Source of the DNA: Calliopsis andreniformis
Taxonomy: Eukaryota > Arthropoda > Insecta > Hymenoptera > Andrenidae
DNA length: 64,000 bases
Assembly (NCBI RefSeq): GCF_051401765.1
Contig: NW_027480423.1
Span: 930,001-994,000, forward strand
Direction: 5' to 3'
The notes under the pieces were generated by a model. It saw nothing but the letters and a program-made list of their open reading frames with translations. It made no database searches and was not told the DNA's origin. This document shows positions 12,852 through 23,120 of the stretch, one piece after another; the first letter of the stretch is position 1; every line of letters begins with the position of its first letter. A program made the position numbers and the translations under genes.

Positions 12852-13581
12852 AACCTAGGCTTCACCCTAGGGCGTTGTTGCACCAGATGGAATAGTTAGG
12901 GTCCTAGAAGTCAGCGCCAGAAGCATAACATACAAAATAAATAGAACAGCTTTTCCATGTATAAAACGAGTAATTGCTTCCAGTGTGAATGTTATGGTCA
13001 TTTCTACGTCCCGGGCAACCTAGGCTTCACCATAGGGCGTTGTTCCACCAGATAGAATAGTTGGGGCCTAAGAAGTCGACGCCAGAAGCATAAAATACGA
13101 TATAAATACAACAGCTTTTCCATCGTATAAAACGAATAATGGCAACCAGTGTGAAAGTTCTGGTCATTTCTACGTTCCGGGCAAACTAGGCTTCACTATA
13201 GGTCGTTGCTCCACCAGAGCGAATAGTTAGGGCCTTAGAAGTCAACGCCCGAAGCATAAAATGCAAAATAAATAGAACAGTTTTTCCATTACATAAAACG
13301 AATAACTGCAACCAGTGTGAAAGTACTGGTCATTTCTACGTTCCTGGTAACCTATGTTTTACTCTAGGGCGTTGCTCCACCAGATCAAATAGTTAGGGCC
13401 TATGAAGTCAACGCCAGAAGCATAAAATACAATAATGGTGCAACAGTTTTTCCATCGTATAACAGGAATAATTGCAACCAGTGTGAAGGTAATCGTATGT
13501 TCTACGTTCCGGGCAACCTAGGCTTCACTCTAGGGCGTTGCTCCACCAGATCGAATAGTTAGGGCCTTAGAAGTCAGCGCC
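12852..13581 (+). repeat. ~730 bp segment, second copy of the 28-monomer-offset pair
   Basis: Partner of 8210-8939. Differences seen include GTTGTTGCACC here for GTTGTTCCACC, GTGAATGTTATGG for GTGAAAGTTATGG, and CAGATAGAATAG for CAGATGGAATAG. Few changes in ~730 bp suggest a fairly young copy. Confidence 0.85.
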
Positions 13582-13995
13582 AGAAGCATAAAATACAATA
13601 TAAATACAACAGTTTTTCCATCGTATAAAACGAATAATTGCAACCAGTGTGAAAGCTATGGTTATTTCTACATTCCGAGCAACCTAGGCTTCACTCTAGG
13701 GCGTTGCTACAACAGATTGAATAGTCAGGGCCTTAGAAGTCAACGCCCGAAGCATAAAATGCAATAAAAATACAGCAGCTTTTCCATCGTATAACAGGAT
13801 TAATTGCAACCTGTTTGAAAGTGATGGTCATTTCTATATTCCGAGCAACCTAGGCTTCACTCTAGGGCGGTGCTCCACCATATCGAATAGCTACGGCCTT
13901 AGAAGCCTACGCCTGAAGCATAAAATACAATAAAAATACAACGGTCTTTTCATCGTATAACAGGAATAATTGCAACAAGCGTGTAAGTAATGATC

Positions 13996-14040
13996 ATTTC
14001 GGCGTTTCGGGCATCCTAGACTTAACTGTGAGGCATTGCT
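13996..14040 (+). repeat. Minority monomer class landmark (TTTCGGCGTTTCGGGCAT / CTGAGGCATTGC)
   Basis: The middle of this monomer departs from the main class: TTTCGGCGTTTCGGGCAT replaces TTTCTACGTTCCGGGCAA, and ACTTAACT.TGAGGCATTGC replaces GCTTCACTCTAGGGCGTTGC. The CCTAG/CTAGG dyad is lost. Members in superunit 1 start near 11011, 13996, 17314, 22458, 23786, 25778 and 28932; in superunit 2 near 38389, 41374, 44692, 47512, 49836, 51164, 53156 and 56310; outside near 2715 and 61122. Preceding units usually carry TGATCATTTC. Because these units lack certain stop codons on the minus strand, they generate the recurrent 85-90 codon minus-strand frames, which I regard as non-coding. Confidence 0.85.
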
Positions 14041-15270
14041 CCACCAGATCGAATAGTTAGGGCCTAAGAAGTCAACGCCAGAAGCATAAAATACAATATA
14101 AATACAACAGTTTTTCCATTGTATAAAACGAATGATTGCAACCATTATGAAACTTATTGTCATTTCTACGTTCCGGGCAACCTAGGCTTCACTCTAGGGC
14201 GTTGCTCCACTAGATCGAATAGCTAGGGCCTTAGAAGTCAACGCCAGAGTCATAAAATACAATATAAATACAACAGCTTTTCCATCGTAAAAAACGAATA
14301 ATTGCAACCAGTGTGAAGGTTATGGTTATTTCTACATTCTGAGCAACCTATGCTTCACTCTAGGGCGTTGCTCCACCAGATCAAACAGTTAGGGCCTTAG
14401 AAGTCAACGCCCGAAGCATAAAATACAAAATAAATAGAACAGTTTTTCCATTGGATAAAACGAATAATTGCTACCAGTGTAAAAGTTATGGTCATTTCTA
14501 CGTTCCGGGCAACCTAGGCTTCACCCTAGGGCGTTGCTCCACCAGATCGAATAGTCAGGGCCTAAGAAGTGAACGCCAGAAGCATAAAATGCAATAAAAA
14601 TACAACAGTCTTTCCATCCTATAACCGGAATAATTGCAACCCGTGTGAAAGTGATGGTCAGTAGTACGTCCCAGGGAACCTAGGCTTCACTCTAGGGCGT
14701 TGCTCCACCAGATCGAATTGTTAGGGCCAAAGAAGTCAACGCCCGAAGCATAAAATACAATATAAATAGAACAGTTTTTCCATTGTATAAAACGAATAAT
14801 TGCTGCCAGTGTAAAAGTTATGGTCATTTCTACGTTCCGGGCAACCTAGGCTTCACCCTAGGGCATTGTTCCTTCAGATCGAATAGTTAGGCCCTAAGAA
14901 GTGAACGCCAGAAGCATAAAATACAATATAAATACAACAGTTTTTCCATTATATAAAACGAATAATTGCAACCAGTATGTAAGTTATGGTCATTTCTACT
15001 TTCCGGGCAGCCTAGGATACACCCTAGGGCGTTGTTCCACCAGATGGAATAGTTAGGGCCTAAGAAGTCAACGCCAGAAGCATAAAATACGATATAAATT
15101 CAACAGCTTTTCCATCGTATAAAACGAATAATGGTAACCAGTGTGAAAGTTATGGTCATTTCTACGTTCCGGTCAACCTAGGCTTCACTCTAGGACGTTG
15201 CTCCACCAGATCGAATATTTAGGGCCTATGAAGTCCGCGCCAGAAGCATAAAATACGATATAAATTCAAC

Positions 15271-18090
15271 AGCTTTTCCATCGTATAAAACGAATAATGG
15301 TAACCAGTGTGAAAGTTATGGTCATTTCTACGTTCCGGTCAACCTAGGCTTCACTCTAGGACGTTGCTCCACCAGATCGAATATTTAGGGCCTATGAAGT
15401 CAGCGCCAGAAGCATAAAATACAATAAAGGTGCAACAGTTTTTCCATCATACAACAGGAATAATTGCAACCAGTGTGAAGGTAATGGTATGTTCTACGTT
15501 CCGGGCAACCTAGGCTTCACTCTAGGGCGGTGCTCCACCAGGTCAAATAGTTACGGCCTAAGAAGTCAACGCCAGAAGCATAAATTACAATATAAGTACA
15601 ACAGCATTTCCATCGTATATAATGTATATTTGCAAACAGTGTGGAAGTAATTGTCATTTCTACATTCCGGGCAACCTAGGCTTCACGCTAGAGCGTTGCT
15701 CCACCAGATGGAATAGCTAGGGCCTTGGAAGTCAACGCCCGAAGCATAAAATGCAAAATAAATAGTACAGTTTTTCCATTGTATAAAACGAATAACTGCA
15801 ACCAGTGTGAAAGTACTGGTCATTTCTACGTTCCGGTCAACCCAGGCGTCACTCTAGGGCGTTGCTCCACCACGTCTAATAGCTATGGCCTTAGAAGTCA
15901 ACGCCAGGAGCATAAAATACAATATAAATACAACAGCTTTTCCATCGTATAAAATGAATAACTACAAACACTGTGCATGTAATGGTCATTTCTACGTTCC
16001 GGGCAACCTAGGCTTCACTCTAGGGCGTTGCTCCACCAGATCGAATAGCTAGGGACTTAGAATTCAATGCCAGAAGCATAAAACGCAATATAAATAGAAC
16101 AGATTTCCATTGTTTAAAACGAATAATAGCAACCAGTGTGAAAGTTATGGTCATTTCTACGTTCCGGGCAATCTAGGCTTCACTCTAGGGCGTGCTCCAC
16201 CAGATCGAATAGTTAGGGCCTTAGGAGTCAACGCCCGAAGCATAAAATACAATAAAGATGCAAGAGTTTTTCCATCGCATAACAGGAATAATTTCCACCA
16301 GTGTGAAGGTAATGGTATGGTCTACGTTCCGGGCAACCTAGGCTTCACTCTAGGGCGGTGCTCCACCAGATCAAATAGTTAGGGCCTAAGAAGTCAACGC
16401 CAGAAGAATAAAATACCATATAAGTACAACAGTTTTTCCATCGTATAAAATGAATGATTGCGAACATTGTGAAAGTAATGGTCATTTCTACGTGCCTGGC
16501 AACCTACGCGTCACTCTAGGGCGTTGCTGCTCCACATCTGATAGCTACGGCCTTAGAAGTTAACGCCGGAAGCATAAAATACAATATAAATACAACAGCT
16601 TCGCCATCGTATAAAATGAATAATTGCAAACAGTGTGAAGGTAATGGTCATTTCTACGTTCCGAGCAACCTAGGCTTCACTCTAGGTCGTTGTTCCACCA
16701 GGTCGAATAGTTAGGGCCTAAGAAGTGAACGCCAGAAGCATAAAATGCAATAAAGATACAACAGTCTTTCCATCCTATAACAGGAACAATTGCAATCCGT
16801 GTGAAAGTGATTGTCATTTGTACGTTCCAGGCAACCTAGGCTTCACTCTAGGGCGCTGCTCCACCAGATCGAATTGTTAGGGCCAAAGAAGTCAATGCCT
16901 GAAGCATAAAATACAAAATAAATAGAACAGTTTTTCCATCGTATAAAAGGAATAATTGCAAACAGTGTTAAAGTAATGGTCATTTCTACGTTCCGGGCAA
17001 CCTAGGCTTCACTCTAGGGCGTTGCTCCACCAGATCAAACAGTTAGGGCGTTAGAAGTCAACGCTCGAAGCATAAAATACAAAATAAATAGAACAGTTTT
17101 TCCTTTGTATAAAACGAATAATTGCTACCAGTGTAAAAGTTATGGTCATTTCTACGTTCCGCGCAACCTAGGCTTCACTCTAGGGCGGTGCTCCGCCATA
17201 TCCAATATCTACGGCCCTAGAAGAGTACGCCTGAGGCATAAAATACAATAAAAATACAACGGTCTTTTCATCGTATAACAGGAGTAATTGCAACAAGCGT
17301 GAAAGTAATGATCATTTCGGCGTTTCGGGCATCCTAGACTTAACTCTGAGGCATTGCTCCACCAGATCGGATAGTTAGGGCCTAAGATGTCAACGCCAGA
17401 AGCATAAAGTACAATATAAATACAACAGTTTTTCCATTGTATAAAACGAATAATTGCTACCAGTGTAAAAGTTATGGTCATTTCTACGTTCTGGGCAACC
17501 CAGGCTTCACCCTAGGGCGTTGTTCCACCAGGTCGAATAGTTAGGGCCTAAGAAGTGGACGCCAGAAGCATAAAATACAATATAAATGCAACAGTTTTTC
17601 CATCGTATAAAACGAATAATTGCAACCAGTGTGAAAGTTATGGTCATTTCTACATTCCGAGCAACCTAGGCTTCACTCTAGGGCGTTGCCCCAACAGATT
17701 GAATAGTTAGGGCCTTAGAAGTCATCGCCCGCAGCATAAAATGCAATAAAAATACAACAGCTTTTCCATCGTATAACAGGATTAATTGCAACCAGTTTGA
17801 AAGTGATGGTCATTTCTACGTTCCGGGCAACCTAGGCTTCAGCCTAGGGCGTTGCTCCACTAGATCGAATAGCTAGGGCCTTAGAAGTCAACGCCAGAGG
17901 CATAAAATACAATATAAATACAACAATTTTTCCATTGTAAAAAACGAATAATTGCAATCAGTGTGAAAGTAATTGTCATTTCTTCGTTCCGGGCAACCTA
18001 GGCTTCACTCTAGGGCGTTGCTCCACCAGATCAAACAGTTAGGGCCTTAGAAGTCAACGCCCGAAGCATAAAATACAAAATAAAAAGAAC
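15271..18090 (+). repeat. 2,820 bp (17-monomer) tandem duplication, copy A in superunit 1
   Basis: Directly abuts copy B (18091-20910) at offset 2,820 bp. The junction is seen at AAAGAAC|AGCTTTTCC (18090/18091), against the continuation AAAGAAC|AGTTTTTCTATTG after copy B (20910/20911). Outside two conversion-like patches, differences between A and B are few: 15446 A/18266 C, a GG to GA-type change near 15894/18714, and 17160 C/19980 G. The 66 bp block 15687-15752 carries the ancestral-looking state that was replaced in B. The same pair exists in superunit 2 at 42649-45468. Confidence 0.93.
15614..15630 (+). repeat. Variant monomer motif CGTATATAATGTATATT
   Basis: This replaces CGTATAAAACGAATAAT of the main class. 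It recurs at about 18434, 42992 and 45812 (all inside the 2,820 bp pairs), and outside them at about 60748 and 61246. It is usually followed by TGCAAACAGTG. It looks like an old monomer lineage; I see no reason to treat the TATA-like string as a promoter. Confidence 0.7.
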
Positions 18091-18506
18091 AGCTTTTCCA
18101 TCGTATAAAACGAATAATGGTAACCAGTGTGAAAGTTATGGTCATTTCTACGTTCCGGTCAACCTAGGCTTCACTCTAGGACGTTGCTCCACCAGATCGA
18201 ATATTTAGGGCCTATGAAGTCAGCGCCAGAAGCATAAAATACAATAAAGGTGCAACAGTTTTTCCCTCATACAACAGGAATAATTGCAACCAGTGTGAAG
18301 GTAATGGTATGTTCTACGTTCCGGGCAACCTAGGCTTCACTCTAGGGCGGTGCTCCACCAGGTCAAATAGTTACGGCCTAAGAAGTCAACGCCAGAAGCA
18401 TAAATTACAATATAAGTACAACAGCATTTCCATCGTATATAATGTATATTTGCAAACAGTGTGGAAGTAATTGTCATTTCTACATTCCGGGCAACCTAGG
18501 CTTCAC

Positions 18507-18572
18507 TCTAGGGCGTTGCTCCACCAGATCGAATAGCTAGGGACTTAGAATTCAATGCCAGAAGCATAAAAC
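18507..18572 (+). repeat. Conversion-like patch shared by both superunits (>=66 bp)
   Basis: Nine clustered substitutions separate this block from copy A (sites 18507, 18512, 18530, 18543, 18547, 18551, 18556, 18560, 18572). All nine match the unit lying 332 bp (two monomers) downstream, at 18839 onward, and its twin at 16019 onward. Bases just outside (AATAGTACAG) keep the copy A state. Counterpart in superunit 2: 45885-45950. Confidence 0.85.
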
Positions 18573-20098
18573 GCAAAATAAATAGTACAGTTTTTCCATT
18601 GTATAAAACGAATAACTGCAACCAGTGTGAAAGTACTGGTCATTTCTACGTTCCGGTCAACCCAGGCGTCACTCTAGGGCGTTGCTCCACCACGTCTAAT
18701 AGCTATGGCCTTAAAAGTCAACGCCAGGAGCATAAAATACAATATAAATACAACAGCTTTTCCATCGTATAAAATGAATAACTACAAACACTGTGCATGT
18801 AATGGTCATTTCTACGTTCCGGGCAACCTAGGCTTCACTCTAGGGCGTTGCTCCACCAGATCGAATAGCTAGGGACTTAGAATTCAATGCCAGAAGCATA
18901 AAACGCAATATAAATAGAACAGATTTCCATTGTTTAAAACGAATAATAGCAACCAGTGTGAAAGTTATGGTCATTTCTACGTTCCGGGCAATCTAGGCTT
19001 CACTCTAGGGCGTGCTCCACCAGATCGAATAGTTAGGGCCTTAGGAGTCAACGCCCGAAGCATAAAATACAATAAAGATGCAAGAGTTTTTCCATCGCAT
19101 AACAGGAATAATTTCCACCAGTGTGAAGGTAATGGTATGGTCTACGTTCCGGGCAACCTAGGCTTCACTCTAGGGCGGTGCTCCACCAGATCAAATAGTT
19201 AGGGCCTAAGAAGTCAACGCCAGAAGAATAAAATACCATATAAGTACAACAGTTTTTCCATCGTATAAAATGAATGATTGCGAACATTGTGAAAGTAATG
19301 GTCATTTCTACGTGCCTGGCAACCTACGCGTCACTCTAGGGCGTTGCTGCTCCACATCTGATAGCTACGGCCTTAGAAGTTAACGCCGGAAGCATAAAAT
19401 ACAATATAAATACAACAGCTTCGCCATCGTATAAAATGAATAATTGCAAACAGTGTGAAGGTAATGGTCATTTCTACGTTCCGAGCAACCTAGGCTTCAC
19501 TCTAGGTCGTTGTTCCACCAGGTCGAATAGTTAGGGCCTAAGAAGTGAACGCCAGAAGCATAAAATGCAATAAAGATACAACAGTCTTTCCATCCTATAA
19601 CAGGAACAATTGCAATCCGTGTGAAAGTGATTGTCATTTGTACGTTCCAGGCAACCTAGGCTTCACTCTAGGGCGCTGCTCCACCAGATCGAATTGTTAG
19701 GGCCAAAGAAGTCAATGCCTGAAGCATAAAATACAAAATAAATAGAACAGTTTTTCCATCGTATAAAAGGAATAATTGCAAACAGTGTTAAAGTAATGGT
19801 CATTTCTACGTTCCGGGCAACCTAGGCTTCACTCTAGGGCGTTGCTCCACCAGATCAAACAGTTAGGGCGTTAGAAGTCAACGCTCGAAGCATAAAATAC
19901 AAAATAAATAGAACAGTTTTTCCTTTGTATAAAACGAATAATTGCTACCAGTGTAAAAGTTATGGTCATTTCTACGTTCCGGGCAACCTAGGCTTCACTC
20001 TAGGGCGGTGCTCCGCCATATCCAATATCTACGGCCCTAGAAGAGTACGCCTGAGGCATAAAATACAATAAAAATACAACGGTCTTTTCATCGTATAA

Positions 20099-20220
20099 AA
20101 CGAATAATTGCAACCAGTGTGAAAGTTATGGTCATTTCTACATTCCGAGCAACCTAGGCTTCACTCTAGGGCGTTGCCCCAACAGATTGAATAGTTAGGG
20201 CCTTAGAAGTCATCGCCCGC
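20099..20220 (+). repeat. Conversion-like patch private to superunit copy 1 (122 bp)
   Basis: Against 47477-47598 I count about 26 substitutions in 122 bp, while neighbouring kilobases differ at about one site or none. No length change occurs. The inserted sequence equals the unit 332 bp (two monomers) downstream, 20431-20552, including CATTCCGAGC, TTGCCCCAACAGATTG and CATCGCCCGCAG; beyond the patch the original AGCATAAAGTAC is retained. It replaced a minority-type monomer that survives at 17279 onward, 44657 onward and 47477 onward, so superunit 1 holds the derived state. Confidence 0.88.
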
Positions 20221-23120
20221 AGCATAAAGTACAATATAAATACAACAGTTTTTCCATTGTATAAAACGAATAATTGCTACCAGTGTAAAAGTTATGGTCA
20301 TTTCTACGTTCTGGGCAACCCAGGCTTCACCCTAGGGCGTTGTTCCACCAGGTCGAATAGTTAGGGCCTAAGAAGTGGACGCCAGAAGCATAAAATACAA
20401 TATAAATGCAACAGTTTTTCCATCGTATAAAACGAATAATTGCAACCAGTGTGAAAGTTATGGTCATTTCTACATTCCGAGCAACCTAGGCTTCACTCTA
20501 GGGCGTTGCCCCAACAGATTGAATAGTTAGGGCCTTAGAAGTCATCGCCCGCAGCATAAAATGCAATAAAAATACAACAGCTTTTCCATCGTATAACAGG
20601 ATTAATTGCAACCAGTTTGAAAGTGATGGTCATTTCTACGTTCCGGGCAACCTAGGCTTCAGCCTAGGGCGTTGCTCCACTAGATCGAATAGCTAGGGCC
20701 TTAGAAGTCAACGCCAGAGGCATAAAATACAATATAAATACAACAATTTTTCCATTGTAAAAAACGAATAATTGCAATCAGTGTGAAAGTAATTGTCATT
20801 TCTTCGTTCCGGGCAACCTAGGCTTCACTCTAGGGCGTTGCTCCACCAGATCAAACAGTTAGGGCCTTAGAAGTCAACGCCCGAAGCATAAAATACAAAA
20901 TAAAAAGAACAGTTTTTCTATTGTATAAAACGAATAATTGCTACCAGTGTAAATGTTATGGTCATTTCTACGTTCCGGGCAACCTAGGCTTCAGCCTAGG
21001 GCGTTGTTCCACCAGATCGAATAGTTAGGGCCCAAGAAGTGAACGCCAGAAGCATAAAATACAATATAAATACAACAGTTTTTCCATCGTATAAAACGAA
21101 TAATTGCAACCTGTGTGAAGGTTATGGTCATATCTACGTTCCGGGCAACCTAGGCTTCTCTGTAGGGCGTTGCTCCACCAGATCGAAGTGATAGGGCCTA
21201 AGAAGTCAACGCCGGAAGCATAAAATACAATAGAAATGCAACAGTTTTTCCATCGTATAAAACGAATAATTGCAACCATTATGAAACTTATGGTCATTTC
21301 TACGTTCCGAACAACCTAGGCTTCACCCTAGGGCGTTGTTCCACCAGAGCGAATAGTTAGGTCCTAAGAAGTGAACGCCAGAAGCATAAAATACAATATA
21401 AATACAACAGTTTTTCCATCGTATAAAACGAATAATTGCAACCAGTGTGAAAGCTATGGTCATTTCTACATTCCGAGCAACCTAGGCTTCACTCTAGGGC
21501 GTTGCTACAACAGATTGAATAGTCAGGGCCTTAGAAGTCAACGCCCGAAGCATAAAATGCAATAAAAATACAACAGCTTTTACATCGTATAACAGGATTA
21601 ATTGCAACCAGTTTGAAAGTGATGGTCATTTCTACGTTCCGGGCAACCTAGGCTTCACTCTAGGGCGTTGCTCCACTAGATCGAATAGCTAGGGCCTTAG
21701 AAGTCAACGCCAGAGTCATTAAATACAATATAAATACAACAGCTTTTCCATCGTAAAAAACGAATAATTGCAACCAGTGTGAAGGTTATGGTTATTTCTA
21801 CATTCCGAGCAACCTAGGCTTCACTCTAGGGCGTTGCTCCACCAGATCGAATAGTTAGGTCCTTAGAAGTCAACGCCAGAAGCATAAAATACGATATAAA
21901 TACAACAGCTTTTGCATCGTATAAAAGGAATAATTGCGAACAGTGTGAAAGTAATTGTCATTTCTACGTTCCGGGCAACCTAGGCTTCACTCTAGGGCGT
22001 TGCTCCACCAGATCAAACAGTTAGGTCCTTAGAAGTCAACGCCCGAAGCATAAAATACAAAATAAATAGAACAGTTTTTCCATTGTATAAAACGAATAAT
22101 TGCTACCTGCGTAAAAGTTATGGTCATTTCTACGTTCCGGGCAACCTAGGCTTCATCCTAGGGCATTGTTCCATCAGATCGAACAGTTAGGCCCTAAGAA
22201 GTGAGCGCCAGAAGCATAAAATACAATATAAATACAACAGTTTTTCCATCGTAGAAAACGAATAATTGCAACCAGTGTGAAAGTTATGGTCATTTCTATA
22301 TTCCGAGCAACCTAGGCTTCACTCTAGGGCGGTGCTCCACCATATCGAATAGCTACGGCCTTAGAAGCCTACGCCTGAAGCATAAAATACAATAAAAATA
22401 CAACGGTCTTTTCATCGTATAACAGGAATAATTGCAACAAGCGTGTAAGTAATGATCATTTCGGCGTTTCGGGCATCCTAGACTTAACTCTGAGGCATTG
22501 CTCCACCAGATCGAATAGTTAAGGCCTAAGATGTCAACGCCAGAAGCATAAAATACAATATAAATACAACAGTTTTTCCATTGTATAAAACGAATGATTG
22601 CAGCCATTATGAAACTTATTGTCATTTCTACGTTCCGGGCAACCTAGGCTTCACTCTAGGGCGTTGTTCCACCAGATCGAATAGTTAGGTCCTAAGAAGT
22701 CAACGCCCGAAGCATAAAATACAAAATAAATAGAACAGTTTTTCAATTGTATAAAACGAATAATTGCTCCCAGTGTAAAAGTTATGGTCATTTCTACGTT
22801 CCGGTCAACCTAGGCTTCACTCTAGGACGTTGCTCCACCAGATCGAATAGTTAGGGCCTATGAAGTCAGCGCCAGAAGCATAAAATACAATAAAGGTGCA
22901 ACAGTTTTTCCATCGTATAACAGGAATAATTGCAACCAGTGTGAAGGTAATAGTATGTTCTACGTTCCGGGCAACCTAGGCTTCACTCTAGGGCGTTGTT
23001 CCACCAGATGGAATAGTTAGGGCCTAAGAAGTCAACGCCAGAAGCATAAAATACAATATAAATATAACAGTTTTTCCATCGTATAAAACGAATAATAGCA
23101 ACCAGTGTGAAAGTTATGGT

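Larger units (their letters stand above)
18091..20910 (+). repeat. 2,820 bp (17-monomer) tandem duplication, copy B in superunit 1
   Basis: Copy B of the pair. It carries two mosaic blocks absent from A: 18507-18572, shared with superunit 2, and 20099-20220, unique to superunit 1. A-to-B differences such as TTTTTCCCTCATAC at about 18262 are also present in superunit 2, so A/B duplication came first and superunit duplication second. Confidence 0.93.

Noticed and set aside
13891..14163. Recurrent 85-90 codon minus-strand reading frames (also near 17209, 22353, 23681, 25673, 28827 and their copies)
   Set aside because: They span about 1.6 monomers and arise because minority-class units lack stops in one frame. 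The 166 bp period shifts the frame each unit, there is no initiation context, and similarity among them follows from DNA duplication.
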